This document shows, piece after piece, positions 25,684-34,652 of a stretch of 64,000 nucleotides of DNA. The translations under genes and the position numbers were made by a program. The stretch comes from Litoribrevibacter euphylliae (GTDB lineage: Bacteria; Pseudomonadota; Gammaproteobacteria; Pseudomonadales; Litoribrevibacteraceae). Where the stretch lies: NCBI RefSeq assembly GCF_042646085.1, contig NZ_JBHRSZ010000001.1:186001-250000 (forward strand). Direction: 5' to 3'. Every line of letters begins with the position of its first letter. Positions within the stretch are counted from its first letter, which is position 1. The notes under the pieces were generated by a model, which saw only the letters and a list, made by a program, of their open reading frames with translations, did no database searches and was not told where the DNA came from.

Positions 25684-26779
25684 GTGGAAATTAATCCTAT
25701 CGTACAAACCATTAAAGACCTTCGAGAGCGTACGGACGTTCTTAGGGGGTATCTTTGACTACGCAGAAAAGAAAGAGCGTTTAGAAGAAGTTAACCGCGA
25801 ACTCGAAGACCCTGCGATTTGGGAAAACCCTGAACAAGCACAGGCCTTAGGACGTGAACGTTCGGCGCTTGAAGCAGTGGTTGAAACCATCGAAAGCATG
25901 GATTCGGGACTTGAAGACGTAGAAGGTTTGTTAGAACTGGCGGTAGAAGAGAATGATCCAGATACAGTCACGGAAGTGGAAGAGGAGCTGACAGGATTAA
26001 AAGCGACTCTGGAAAAGCTTGAGTTTCGTCGTATGTTCTCTGGCGAGATGGACGAAAACAACGCCTATATTGAAATTCAATCGGGGTCTGGTGGTACGGA
26101 AGCGCAAGACTGGGCCAATATGATGTTACGCATGTACTTGCGTTGGTGTGAGTCGAAAGGCTTCAAAGCCGAATTGATGGAAGTGACTGATGGCGAAGTC
26201 GCCGGCATCAAAGGCGCGACCATTAAAGTAGATGGTGAATATGCGTTCGGTTGGTTGAGAACGGAAACCGGTGTTCATCGCTTGGTTCGTAAATCACCGT
26301 TCGATTCGGGAAATCGTCGTCACACATCCTTTGCTTCTGTGTTTGTGTCACCGGAAGTGGATGACAATATTGATATTGAAATCAACCCCGCTGATTTGCG
26401 TATTGATGTATACCGTGCCTCAGGTGCAGGTGGTCAGCACGTAAACCGGACCGAGTCGGCGGTGCGTATTACGCACATGCCATCGGGCATTGTGACTCAA
26501 TGTCAAAATGATCGTTCACAGCATAAGAACAAAGATCAGGCCATGAAGCAGCTGAAAGCAAAACTGTATGAAATGGAAATGCAGAAGCGAAATGCAGAAG
26601 CGCAGGCGATGGAAGATTCCAAAGCTGATATTGGTTGGGGCAGCCAGATTCGCTCTTATGTGTTGGATGACTCGCGTATTAAAGATTTGAGAACAGGAAT
26701 TGAGAATCGTAACACCCAGGCCGTGTTAGATGGTGATCTCGATCCCTTTATTGAAGCCAGCTTGAAAGCTGGGTTGTAA
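25684..26779 (+). CDS. prfB: Peptide chain release factor 2, with programmed +1 frameshift
   Basis: RF2 ends translation at UGA and UAA. The start is GTG at 25684. After 24 codons the frame meets TGA (25756-25758) inside the classic shift site: an internal Shine-Dalgarno AGGGGG, then TAT CTT TGA C. A +1 shift on CTT continues in the second frame to the TAA at 26779, giving 364 residues. Hydrolysis motif GGQ lies at residues 249-251 and the stop-codon-reading SPF tripeptide lies in RKSPFDSG. Low RF2 favours shifting, so the gene regulates itself. Annotation from one frame alone would miss the N-terminus. lysS follows, as in many gammaproteobacteria. Confidence 0.97.
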
Positions 26780-26897
26780 TTTTTACAAACATTTATTTAA
26801 GTTTGCTGTCGATCATTATTGGATTTTCCCCAATTAGGATTGCAGTTTCGAAACGAATTTAAAGTAAATACATTCCATGAGGAATATAGGTTAAAAC

Positions 26898-28454
26898 ATG
26901 TCTGAACAGCCACGTGATGAAAATAAATTGATTGTCGAGCGTCGTGCTAAGCTACAAGCTTTGCGTGAAAACTGTAACGCCAATGGCCATAGAAATGATT
27001 TTGAACGAAAGGACCTTTCGGCAGATCTTCAGGCAAAATTTGGTGAGTTTTCTAAGGAAGAGCTAGAAGCACAGGACAACCAAGTGGCTGTTGCTGGTCG
27101 CATCATGTTTCAACGTGGCCCTTTCACAAAAATCTCTGATGCGTCTGGTGCTATTCAGTTCTATGTTCCTAAAGATGTTCAAAAAGAAATCAACTATAAG
27201 TCAAAGTTTGATTTAGGTGACATCGTTGGTGTTAAAGGTGCGTTGCACAAGTCGGGTAAAGGCGAGTTGTATGTCAACGTCGCGACGGCTGATGACTTGA
27301 TCATGCTGACTAAGTCGCTGCGTCCGCTTCCAGATAAGTTCCATGGCTTGGCGGATCAGGAAACCAAATACCGTCAACGTTATGTCGATTTGATCATCAA
27401 TCGTGATACCCGTGATTTGTTCATGGTACGCTCAAAGATCATTGAGGCGATGCGTAAGTATTTGAGTGATCGTAATTTTATGGAAGTCGAAACGCCAATG
27501 CTGCAAACCATCCCGGGTGGTGCGACGGCGAAGCCATTTGAAACCTATCACAATGCGTTGGATATCGACATGTATCTGCGTATCGCGCCAGAGCTATACT
27601 TGAAGCGTTTGATTGTCGGTGGTTTTGAACGTGTCTTCGAAATTAACCGTAACTTCCGAAATGAAGGTTTATCAACACGCCACAACCCTGAGTTCACCAT
27701 GATTGAATTCTATCAGGCGTACGCAACCTATCATGATCTGATGGATACCACGGAAGACATGTTACGTACTATCGCGTTGGATGTACTTGGTACGACAGAC
27801 ATTAAGAGCACTCAGAAAGATGCTGAGGGCAATATTGTTTCTGAAACTGTGTATGATTTTGCTCAGCCATTTACTCGTATGTCGATGGCTGAAGCGGTAT
27901 TGAAATACAATTCAGATTTTGATCCAGCTGTCATTAATGATGCGGAAAATCATCTTGAGAAGTTGATCGAATATGGCCGTCAGGTTGGTATTCGTGAAGA
28001 AGATAAGCAGTCTGCATGGGGTGCCGGTAAGTGGTTGTGTGAAATCTTTGAAGCGACAGCCGAAGAGAAACTGGATCAGCCAACGTTCATCACTGAGTAT
28101 CCATGGGAAGTGTCTCCTTTGGCTCGCCGTAACGATGAAAACCCATTCATCACTGATCGTTTTGAGTTCTTTGTGGGTGGTCGTGAGTTAGCGAACGGTT
28201 TCTCTGAGCTTAACGATGCAGAAGATCAGGCAGAGCGTTTCCGTAAGCAAGTGGAAGAAAAAGATGCGGGCGATGATGAAGCGATGCATTATGATGCGGA
28301 TTACATTCAGGCGCTTGAATACGGTATGCCGCCAACAGCGGGTGAGGGGATTGGTATTGACCGTTTGGTGATGCTATTCACTGACAGTCCAACCATTAAA
28401 GATGTGATTCTTTTCCCGCACATGAGACCGCTGAAAAGCAGTAGTGAAGACTAA
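26898..28454 (+). CDS. lysS: Lysyl-tRNA synthetase, class II
   Basis: A 518-residue enzyme that charges tRNA-Lys. The N-terminal anticodon-binding OB fold (about 70-170) contains VAVAGRIMFQRGPF. Motif 2 is NRNFRNEGLSTRHNPEFT and motif 3 GEGIGIDRLVMLF. It lies 118 bases after prfB, in the usual prfB-lysS order, and a terminator follows. Confidence 0.98.
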   Translation: MSEQPRDENKLIVERRAKLQALRENCNANGHRNDFERKDLSADLQAKFGEFSKEELEAQDNQVAVAGRIMFQRGPFTKISDASGAIQFYVPKDVQKEINYKSKFDLGDIVGVKGALHKSGKGELYVNVATADDLIMLTKSLRPLPDKFHGLADQETKYRQRYVDLIINRDTRDLFMVRSKIIEAMRKYLSDRNFMEVETPMLQTIPGGATAKPFETYHNALDIDMYLRIAPELYLKRLIVGGFERVFEINRNFRNEGLSTRHNPEFTMIEFYQAYATYHDLMDTTEDMLRTIALDVLGTTDIKSTQKDAEGNIVSETVYDFAQPFTRMSMAEAVLKYNSDFDPAVINDAENHLEKLIEYGRQVGIREEDKQSAWGAGKWLCEIFEATAEEKLDQPTFITEYPWEVSPLARRNDENPFITDRFEFFVGGRELANGFSELNDAEDQAERFRKQVEEKDAGDDEAMHYDADYIQALEYGMPPTAGEGIGIDRLVMLFTDSPTIKDVILFPHMRPLKSSSED

Positions 28455-28474
28455 GTTTCTTTCCTGTTAAAACC

Positions 28475-28506
28475 AAAAAGGCCAAGCTTTATCGCTTGGC
28501 CTTTTT
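28475..28506. terminator. Terminator of lysS, bidirectional
   Basis: AAAAAGGCCAAGC (28475-28487) pairs with GCTTGGCCTTTTT (28494-28506), between converging genes. Confidence 0.9.
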
Positions 28507-28545
28507 ATTGGGTGTTTATTTATTAATACTGCTAGGGACTAAGAA

Positions 28546-29391
28546 CTAACCTAGCATGTCTTTCGCGTGCTGAACCTGTTCGTCTAACTCTTGATCTTGT
28601 TGTTTAATGAAAGTGTTAGGATCAATATCAAGTCGTTCAAACGCGCCCACTTTGCTCAGGTCCATGTTGGCATGTGGGTGGCTGGTACCGCTTAACGTGT
28701 GTAAATAGGCCACTTGAACGAGATCCACATAATCGGCAAAGTTTCCTTCACGGTCAAACTGCAAATACTGATAAGGAACGGCAATTAGGTCTAAGGTGAA
28801 GTTCCATTTTTGGAGTAGATATTTACCTAAGACAGGATGTAACTTTTCAATCGTCTTATCCAAAGCGAAACTGTCGTTGATGAGATCAGAGTTTTCTTCT
28901 GCGTACAACAGCACAGGAAGAGTGCCGATGTTATGCATTAAGCCTGCAAGTGCTGCCTGATCCGGTTTTAAACCCAGTTTTCTTCGGGTTTGAGCGAGAA
29001 CAAAACACATAGCGGCAACTTCTACGGCCTTGTTCCATGAATCTCTCATTCGACTATCGATGGTATCAGAGGTTGCCTGGAACATCTGTTTCATGGCTTG
29101 AGTGGTTGCAATGTTGACCGTGGTATTGACGCCCATTCTGTTAACGGCGCCACTCACATCTCGACACTGGTTGACTGTTCTCATCAGCGCACTGTTTGCA
29201 CAACGCACTAATTCTGCACATACGGCGGGATCTTTTTGCAGAACGCGGACAATATCATTCATTGTGCTGTCTTCGTTTTCTGCTGTTTCCCGAATCTGAA
29301 AAGCTACTTCAGGTAAGGTGGGCAGGGTAAGCGTATCATTTTTAATACGCTGTTTTATGTCTGCAAAAACAGTTTCAAATACAGAAGACAT
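28546..29391 (-). CDS. HDOD-domain signalling protein
   Basis: A 281-residue protein consisting mainly of one HDOD domain (about 15-215), a non-catalytic relative of the HD phosphohydrolases. Typical parts are LPTLPEVAFQIRE, LQKDPAVCAELVRCANSA, AVNRMGVNTTVNIA and LAGLMHNIGTLPVLLYAE. HDOD proteins act as scaffolds in stress, motility or biofilm signalling. AAGGA lies upstream of the ATG. No partner gene adjoins. Confidence 0.85.
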   Translation of the reverse strand: MSSVFETVFADIKQRIKNDTLTLPTLPEVAFQIRETAENEDSTMNDIVRVLQKDPAVCAELVRCANSALMRTVNQCRDVSGAVNRMGVNTTVNIATTQAMKQMFQATSDTIDSRMRDSWNKAVEVAAMCFVLAQTRRKLGLKPDQAALAGLMHNIGTLPVLLYAEENSDLINDSFALDKTIEKLHPVLGKYLLQKWNFTLDLIAVPYQYLQFDREGNFADYVDLVQVAYLHTLSGTSHPHANMDLSKVGAFERLDIDPNTFIKQQDQELDEQVQHAKDMLG

Positions 29392-29496
29392 TATGGACGT
29401 CCTTGAGGCATCTTTAGATATGAATAAGTTACATTAAAGCGAGCTATTGGTGTTCTGTAAAGTACTGATAACAGTGGAATAGTCGCAATGACTTAA

Positions 29497-30489
29497 TTAA
29501 GCTCTTTTTATATCCATTATATTGATTTCAAAGGGCTTTTGTTCAATTAAGCACTCATTGATTGCAGTGAAGTCATCTTCTAAAGATAGTAGTGCTAAGA
29601 AACCCTGTGATCTGTTTTCTAGGTTTATGACTTGGCCAATGTTGCTTTTCTCCTGAGAGTTAAGTTTAGCACCAGGCGGTAGATTAACCTCTAACCCTTC
29701 TTTAGGCGTAAGTTGTGCTAATTGTAGATGGCGCTTTAGTTGACCTCGGTATTTCATGCGAGCAATGATTTCTTGCCCGGTGTAGCAGCCTTTTGAAAAG
29801 CTCAAACCATCGATTTCTTCAAGCCCCAGTAGCTGGGGTAAAAATGCTTCGCTGGTGGAAGGCGTTATCCAGGCGATACCTTCTTCAAGATCTTTCTCGT
29901 TCCATACGGCTTCACTGCATAAAGGCGATGTAATCAACGTTGCAGTAAAATGATCCAGGGAACTTACTGTAAGAGTGCGTGTTGGTGAAATCTGGATGTG
30001 TGTTTGATTGTCTTTACTTTCTACAAGCAGAGGAGACAGCTCTAATGATGGAATGTTGAGTTGCCCGGAAATAAGAAGCTGATCATTGTTGGTTAATGTG
30101 ACTCTGAAAAAGACCGCAAATTTTGTCAGATGATCGATCAGTGGGGTAATGAGACCTTGGTGCATAATTAGGTGGCAACTTGTGCCATCGTCATAGGCTA
30201 AAAAGTTAGCAATGCTTCTGCCTTTGAGATTACAAAAAGCGCCATAGCTTGCTTTTTCTTTTGAGATCTTGCTCGTATCACAGGTGGTTTGTCCTTGTAA
30301 AAACTTGAGACGTTGTTCGCCTGTAATGGTTAGTATGCCTTTGGATGTGCAAAAGGTGCTGCAGCTTCCATTCGTTCCTGATGACATGGAATCGTTCGTT
30401 AATGATTCAAACTTGGGCGCACCGTCGAAGTCCGGTTGAATTTGGGTGTTAGAAAATGTACTGGTGATTGTCTCAGCAATGGTGGACAT
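29497..30489 (-). CDS. ygfZ: Folate-binding protein YgfZ
   Basis: A 330-residue GcvT-like protein that supports iron-sulfur enzymes (including MiaB-type tRNA modification) in a tetrahydrofolate-dependent way. The diagnostic motif KGCYTGQE is intact, followed by IIARMKYRGQLKRHL. It is divergent from sdhE, the arrangement seen in E. coli and relatives. Confidence 0.9.
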   Translation of the reverse strand: MSTIAETITSTFSNTQIQPDFDGAPKFESLTNDSMSSGTNGSCSTFCTSKGILTITGEQRLKFLQGQTTCDTSKISKEKASYGAFCNLKGRSIANFLAYDDGTSCHLIMHQGLITPLIDHLTKFAVFFRVTLTNNDQLLISGQLNIPSLELSPLLVESKDNQTHIQISPTRTLTVSSLDHFTATLITSPLCSEAVWNEKDLEEGIAWITPSTSEAFLPQLLGLEEIDGLSFSKGCYTGQEIIARMKYRGQLKRHLQLAQLTPKEGLEVNLPPGAKLNSQEKSNIGQVINLENRSQGFLALLSLEDDFTAINECLIEQKPFEINIMDIKRA

Positions 30490-30649
30490 AAGGCACTCTG
30501 AAATGTGTGAACTGGAAAAGCTAAATCATATCAAAACACTTGGTTTTTCGTCATTAGTATTATGATTCACTCGCTGGTTTCATACGATGGGATTATTGTC
30601 GGAAATCAATGAGGGATGAGAAGACATTCTGATCCAGTCACTTCCCGTG

Positions 30650-30689
30650 TATAATGCTCGCAGCATTGAGCGCACTCATGTATGCGCTC
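30650..30689 (+). promoter_or_regulatory. Promoter -10 and leader hairpin of sdhE-ygfX
   Basis: A perfect -10 TATAAT at 30650-30655 has only a weak -35 (TTCTGA, 30627-30632). Just after the expected start, GAGCGCA (30668-30674) pairs with TGCGCTC (30683-30689). The pair marks a leader of about 60 bases before the GTG at 30724. Confidence 0.45.
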
Positions 30690-30723
30690 TAAATCGAGTG
30701 TAAGAGATAAGGCAAGGTGTTAA

Positions 30724-30981
30724 GTGGAATTTAATGATCAAGATTTGAACAGAATATACTGGCACAGTCGTCGTGGTATGTTAGAGTTAGATGTGTTGTT
30801 AATGCCTTTTGCGAAAGACGTGTTTCCATCCTTGGATCCTGTTAATCAGCAGCGCTACTTGAAGTTGCTAGACTGTGAAGATCAAGACATGTTCCAGTGG
30901 TTTATGAGAAAGACAGAGCCGCAAGACCAAGAAATCAAAGCGATAGTGGATTATATCCTTGAACGCGTTCAGCCTGCTTAG
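30724..30981 (+). CDS. sdhE: FAD assembly factor SdhE
   Basis: An 85-residue factor that helps attach FAD covalently to succinate dehydrogenase and fumarate reductase flavoproteins. The conserved segment HSRRGMLELDVLLMPF includes the RGxxE motif required for flavinylation. The start is GTG with AAGG upstream. It overlaps the next gene by 23 bases, so translation is probably coupled. Confidence 0.92.
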   Translation: MEFNDQDLNRIYWHSRRGMLELDVLLMPFAKDVFPSLDPVNQQRYLKLLDCEDQDMFQWFMRKTEPQDQEIKAIVDYILERVQPA

Positions 30982-31423
30982 AATTGAATTAAAACCCTCG
31001 AAGTACTTAGTGGTACTCTATACCGCTATTTACTTGATTTTTTTACATCTGATTAATTCGCTGTTTACCTTTTCGTGGTCGACTATGATGGCGTTGGGTG
31101 TCGTCACTGTATTTTATGTGGTTCAGGTTGTCTCTTATATCAGGCGTACTGAACTGCTCGAAATGCCAGTGAGTCCTGAGTATTCAAAACTAGAAGAATT
31201 ACCTGCGTTGTCTCTTAACGATAAGGCGTATCGAGTGTTGCCTTCTTCGGTCTTACTACCGAGCTATATACTATTGGAATTGAAAGAAGAAGGAGTTGAT
31301 TACACTCCTTCGCTTTGGCGTCGCTTCAAACTGAGCAGGCAGTTGATGATCTTCCCTGATCAGTGCCGGCGTGAAGAATTTCATACTTTGATTCGTATGA
31401 TTCGTCTTTCTTTTGGACGTTAG
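30959..31423 (+). CDS. ygfX: YgfX family membrane protein
   Basis: A 154-residue inner-membrane protein with two adjoining membrane segments (about 18-56) and a cytoplasmic C-terminal domain. The E. coli homologue is paired with SdhE and was described as a toxin affecting FtsZ/MreB (CptA). The start is probably TTG at 30959 inside sdhE: no later start keeps both membrane segments, and LRIELKPSKY resembles the family N-terminus. Sequence is poorly conserved in the family, so the call rests on position and topology. Confidence 0.7.
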   Translation: MNAFSLLRIELKPSKYLVVLYTAIYLIFLHLINSLFTFSWSTMMALGVVTVFYVVQVVSYIRRTELLEMPVSPEYSKLEELPALSLNDKAYRVLPSSVLLPSYILLELKEEGVDYTPSLWRRFKLSRQLMIFPDQCRREEFHTLIRMIRLSFGR

Positions 31424-31473
31424 TCTCAGCTTATATTTCTCTATATTTTCTTGTTATGACGCCCGTTCTCTGT

Positions 31474-33135
31474 TCATCGCCAGCTAGGTTGTTTAGGTGG
31501 TGGGGTCAGAAGGGTGTCTTTCGCTTTAGGTAAAAGATCCGGGTAATCAAGCGTGAAATGTAGCCCGCGACTCTCTTTTCTGAGTAGGGCGGATCGAATG
31601 ATAAGATCTGCGACGATCACTAAGTTTCTTAATTCCACTAAATCGCGAGTCACTTTGTAATTACTGTAGTATTCGTGAATTTCACGTAACAGTAAATCAA
31701 CCCTGTGTTTGGCACGCTCTAACCGCTTCGTCGTACGTACAATGCCTACGTAATCCCACATGAAACGTCTGAGTTCATCCCAGTTGTGGGAAAGAATAAC
31801 GTCTTCGTCTGAGTCCGTTACTTGAGATTCATCCCATGGCGGAATTGTGACGTTGTGTGTGCTCGGAAGTTGGGAATGACGATTCTGGATATCGATCGCT
31901 GCGGATCTGCCTAAAACAATGCATTCCAGCAAAGAGTTGCTTGCCAGTCGATTTGCACCATGCAAGCCGGAGTGTGCGACTTCACCAATCGCATAAAGGT
32001 TGCGAACATCGGTGCGACCATATTGATCAATAACTACACCGCCACAAGTGTAGTGTGCTGCAGGTACAACAGGAATGGGTTCTTTAGTGATGTCGATATT
32101 AAATTTCAGGCAGCGTTCATAGATGGTTGGGAAGTGGCTTTTTACAAAATCAGCTGGTTTATGGCTGATATCTAAATAGACATGATCACATCCAAGGCGC
32201 TTCATTTCATGGTCAATTGCACGAGCGACAATATCACGTGGTGCTAATTCGCCTCGTTCATCAAATTTGTGCATAAAGCGTTTGCCGTTAGGCAGGGTTA
32301 GGTGCGCACCTTCACCTCTTAACGCTTCACTGACTAAAAACGATTTTGCATGAGGATGATATAAACAGGTTGGGTGGAATTGGTTAAATTCCATATTGGC
32401 GACGCGACAACCTGCACGCCAAGCCATAGCAATACCGTCACCACTGGCCCCATCAGGATTGCTGGTGTAAAGGTAAGCTTTACTAGCTCCGCCTGTAGCA
32501 AGTACGGTATTCCCTGCCTGAAAGGCTTCAACACGTTCCGTTTGTAGATTCAGTACATAAAGACCAACGCAGTTTGATTGGCCTTGATTGTCTCTCGATA
32601 TGATTAAATCCACCGCAATGCGGTTCTCGAAAATCTCAATGTTATCTCGTTCTAGGGTTCGATCAATCAGGGTTTTGGTGATGGCTGCACCAGTAGCATC
32701 GGCTGCATGGATAATACGACGGAAACTGTGCCCACCTTCCTTGGTTAAATGAAAACCGCGTGAAGGATCATGACTTTCAGTCTCAGGCGGTGCGCCATCA
32801 AGGACACTGTCTTTAGTGAAGGGAACCCCTTGATCAATTAACCAATGAATACTTTCTGTACTGTTCTCTACGATAAAGTTCACCATCTCCTGATTGTTCA
32901 AATGGGAACCCGCGGTCATAGTGTCCTGGCAATGGCTTTCTACACTGTCTTTTTCATCCAATACTGCTGCAACGCCGCCTTGTGCCCAAGGGGTTGAACC
33001 GCTACTTAAAGATTGTTTGCAAATGACCGCAATATTAAAGTGACTAGGAAGCTGGAGCGCTGTGGTTAAGCCTGCTGCACCAGAACCCACAATAACTACA
33101 TCGAATTGATGAGAAGGTGTATTCGTATTTGACAT
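31474..33135 (-). CDS. nadB: L-aspartate oxidase
   Basis: A 553-residue flavoprotein that oxidises aspartate to iminoaspartate, the first step of NAD synthesis. The FAD loop VVIVGSGAAGLTTAL is at the N-terminus. Further features are SGSTPWAQGGVAAVLD, HAADATGAAITKTL, the substrate-site EFNQFHPTCLYHP and GLHGANRLASNSLLE. It is divergent from rpoE, a neighbourhood shared with many gammaproteobacteria. Confidence 0.97.
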   Translation of the reverse strand: MSNTNTPSHQFDVVIVGSGAAGLTTALQLPSHFNIAVICKQSLSSGSTPWAQGGVAAVLDEKDSVESHCQDTMTAGSHLNNQEMVNFIVENSTESIHWLIDQGVPFTKDSVLDGAPPETESHDPSRGFHLTKEGGHSFRRIIHAADATGAAITKTLIDRTLERDNIEIFENRIAVDLIISRDNQGQSNCVGLYVLNLQTERVEAFQAGNTVLATGGASKAYLYTSNPDGASGDGIAMAWRAGCRVANMEFNQFHPTCLYHPHAKSFLVSEALRGEGAHLTLPNGKRFMHKFDERGELAPRDIVARAIDHEMKRLGCDHVYLDISHKPADFVKSHFPTIYERCLKFNIDITKEPIPVVPAAHYTCGGVVIDQYGRTDVRNLYAIGEVAHSGLHGANRLASNSLLECIVLGRSAAIDIQNRHSQLPSTHNVTIPPWDESQVTDSDEDVILSHNWDELRRFMWDYVGIVRTTKRLERAKHRVDLLLREIHEYYSNYKVTRDLVELRNLVIVADLIIRSALLRKESRGLHFTLDYPDLLPKAKDTLLTPPPKQPSWR

Positions 33136-33227
33136 GAGATAAGTGCTTTATTTGTATTCATTTCGGAGTGAAATGAAGTGACGCCAAAAATATCTGAGGA
33201 AGAATAACAGAAATGTCATACAAAGCG

Positions 33228-33257
33228 GGAACAAAATGCTATTTTACACTGTCGTAG
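33228..33257 (+). promoter_or_regulatory. Possible sigma-E autoregulatory promoter of rpoE
   Basis: GGAACAA (33228-33234) resembles the sigma-E -35 GGAACTT. TCGTAG at 33252-33257 stands at a suitable distance (17 bp) but is a poor match to the -10. rpoE genes normally have such a promoter, which is the main support. Confidence 0.35.
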
Positions 33258-33305
33258 ATCTTGGAATGCTAGTTTCCATAACTTTGTAACCTCTATGGAG
33301 AAAGA

Positions 33306-33899
33306 ATGACAGCATCAGTGGAATCAGATCAGTTGTTGGTAGAGCGCGTCCAGAAAGGAGATAAACGTGCTTTTGATCTGTTGGTCATTAAATATCAAAG
33401 TAAAGTATTGAGTTTGATCAGTCGTTACGTGTCGGACGTTCATGAATCTATGGACGTAGCGCAAGAGACCTTTATTAAAGCGTATAAGGCATTGGCGAAT
33501 TTTCGAGGTGACAGTGCTTTTTACACTTGGTTGTACCGTATTGCAGTGAATACCGCGAAGAATCACCTTATCAGCCGTGGTCGACGCCCGCCTGGTACCG
33601 ACATCGATGTTGACGAAGTGCATTCTGACGGTGGTCTTAGCGAGCTTAAGCATATTGATAGCCCTGAAGCGAGTTTGCATAAGGAGCAGGTAGAGACGAC
33701 GTTGCAGAAGGCGTTAAAAGATCTGCCTGATGATTTAAGAACCGCTTTAATGCTGAGAGAATTTGATGGTTTGAGTTACGAAGATATTGCTCAAGTCATG
33801 GATTGCCCTGTTGGTACAGTTCGTTCCCGAATTTTTAGAGCACGAGAGGCAATTGATAAGCAGCTTGAACCTATACTGGAAACAGCTGTCAACTATTAA
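33306..33899 (+). CDS. rpoE: Extracytoplasmic stress sigma factor RpoE/AlgU
   Basis: A 197-residue ECF sigma factor directing envelope-stress genes. Region 2 is seen as MDVAQETFIKAYKALANF and AFYTWLYRIAVNTAKNHL, region 4 as LPDDLRTALMLREFDGLSYEDIA and VGTVRSRIFRAREAI. GGAG precedes the ATG. It is the first gene of the five-gene unit rpoE-rseA-rseB-rseC-mucD, the gene order of Pseudomonas algU-mucABCD. Confidence 0.97.
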   Translation: MTASVESDQLLVERVQKGDKRAFDLLVIKYQSKVLSLISRYVSDVHESMDVAQETFIKAYKALANFRGDSAFYTWLYRIAVNTAKNHLISRGRRPPGTDIDVDEVHSDGGLSELKHIDSPEASLHKEQVETTLQKALKDLPDDLRTALMLREFDGLSYEDIAQVMDCPVGTVRSRIFRAREAIDKQLEPILETAVNY

Positions 33900-34002
33900 T
33901 AGATCTTGTGTGGTAAGAGTATTTGGATTACGTACTTTTGTAACGAGTAACAGTTAAAACAGTACAGAATTTCATTGAAAGTTAATTGTTAGAGAGGAAT
34001 TT

Positions 34003-34578
34003 ATGAGCGATAAAATTGCGGAAAGTTTGTCAGCTCTACTAGATGATGAAGCAACCGAGTTGGATGTGCGTCGTTTAACGAAGCACATGACTGATGAGGA
34101 TCTTGAAACTTGGCGCCGTCTTTGTGCTGTAAAAAATGGCCTACACAAAGAGGATATGAGATTCGCTTCTGTTAATTTACTGGATGGCATTAGAGAAGGC
34201 ATCGCTGATGAGCAGGTTGTGGTTCAGACCAGCCGTTCAGGTGTAAAAAATTGGTTAGGTGGTTTTGGTGTCGCAGCTGCAGTAGCGATGGCGGTGGTTG
34301 GAATTGGTATGCAAAATGAGCAGTTCTCAGGTCAAGAAGGCCAGTTTGCTCAGTCTGAGCAACCAAAAGTTGAAACCTCTGAAAAGCCGAAAGAAACGGA
34401 GACAGGTGTAACTCGTCTAGCCGCATCTGATATGTCACCTGAACAGTATAAAGCGCTGCAAGACAAACTACGTTCTTACATGCAACATCATGCTGAAAAT
34501 TCAACAGAAGACCGTGTTGGTGATGTGATGCCATATGCAAGAGTGGTTAGCTTCGAAGTTGAAGAAAAAGACAAATAA
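34003..34578 (+). CDS. rseA: Anti-sigma-E factor RseA/MucA
   Basis: A 191-residue single-pass inner-membrane protein that holds sigma-E inactive until cut by DegS- and RseP-type proteases. The N-terminal sigma-binding domain (ESLSALLDDEATELDVRRL) is followed by a membrane helix around residues 83-100 (GGFGVAAAVAMAVVGIG). The periplasmic tail is rich in Gln and Glu and ends MPYARVVSFE. It comes directly after rpoE. Confidence 0.93.
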   Translation: MSDKIAESLSALLDDEATELDVRRLTKHMTDEDLETWRRLCAVKNGLHKEDMRFASVNLLDGIREGIADEQVVVQTSRSGVKNWLGGFGVAAAVAMAVVGIGMQNEQFSGQEGQFAQSEQPKVETSEKPKETETGVTRLAASDMSPEQYKALQDKLRSYMQHHAENSTEDRVGDVMPYARVVSFEVEEKDK

Positions 34579-34652
34579 ATCATTCGCCAATTCTTGATAA
34601 GCGTGTCTTTTTAATTCGTACTTAAAAGAGTGACTTAGGGTTTTTAGATCGT

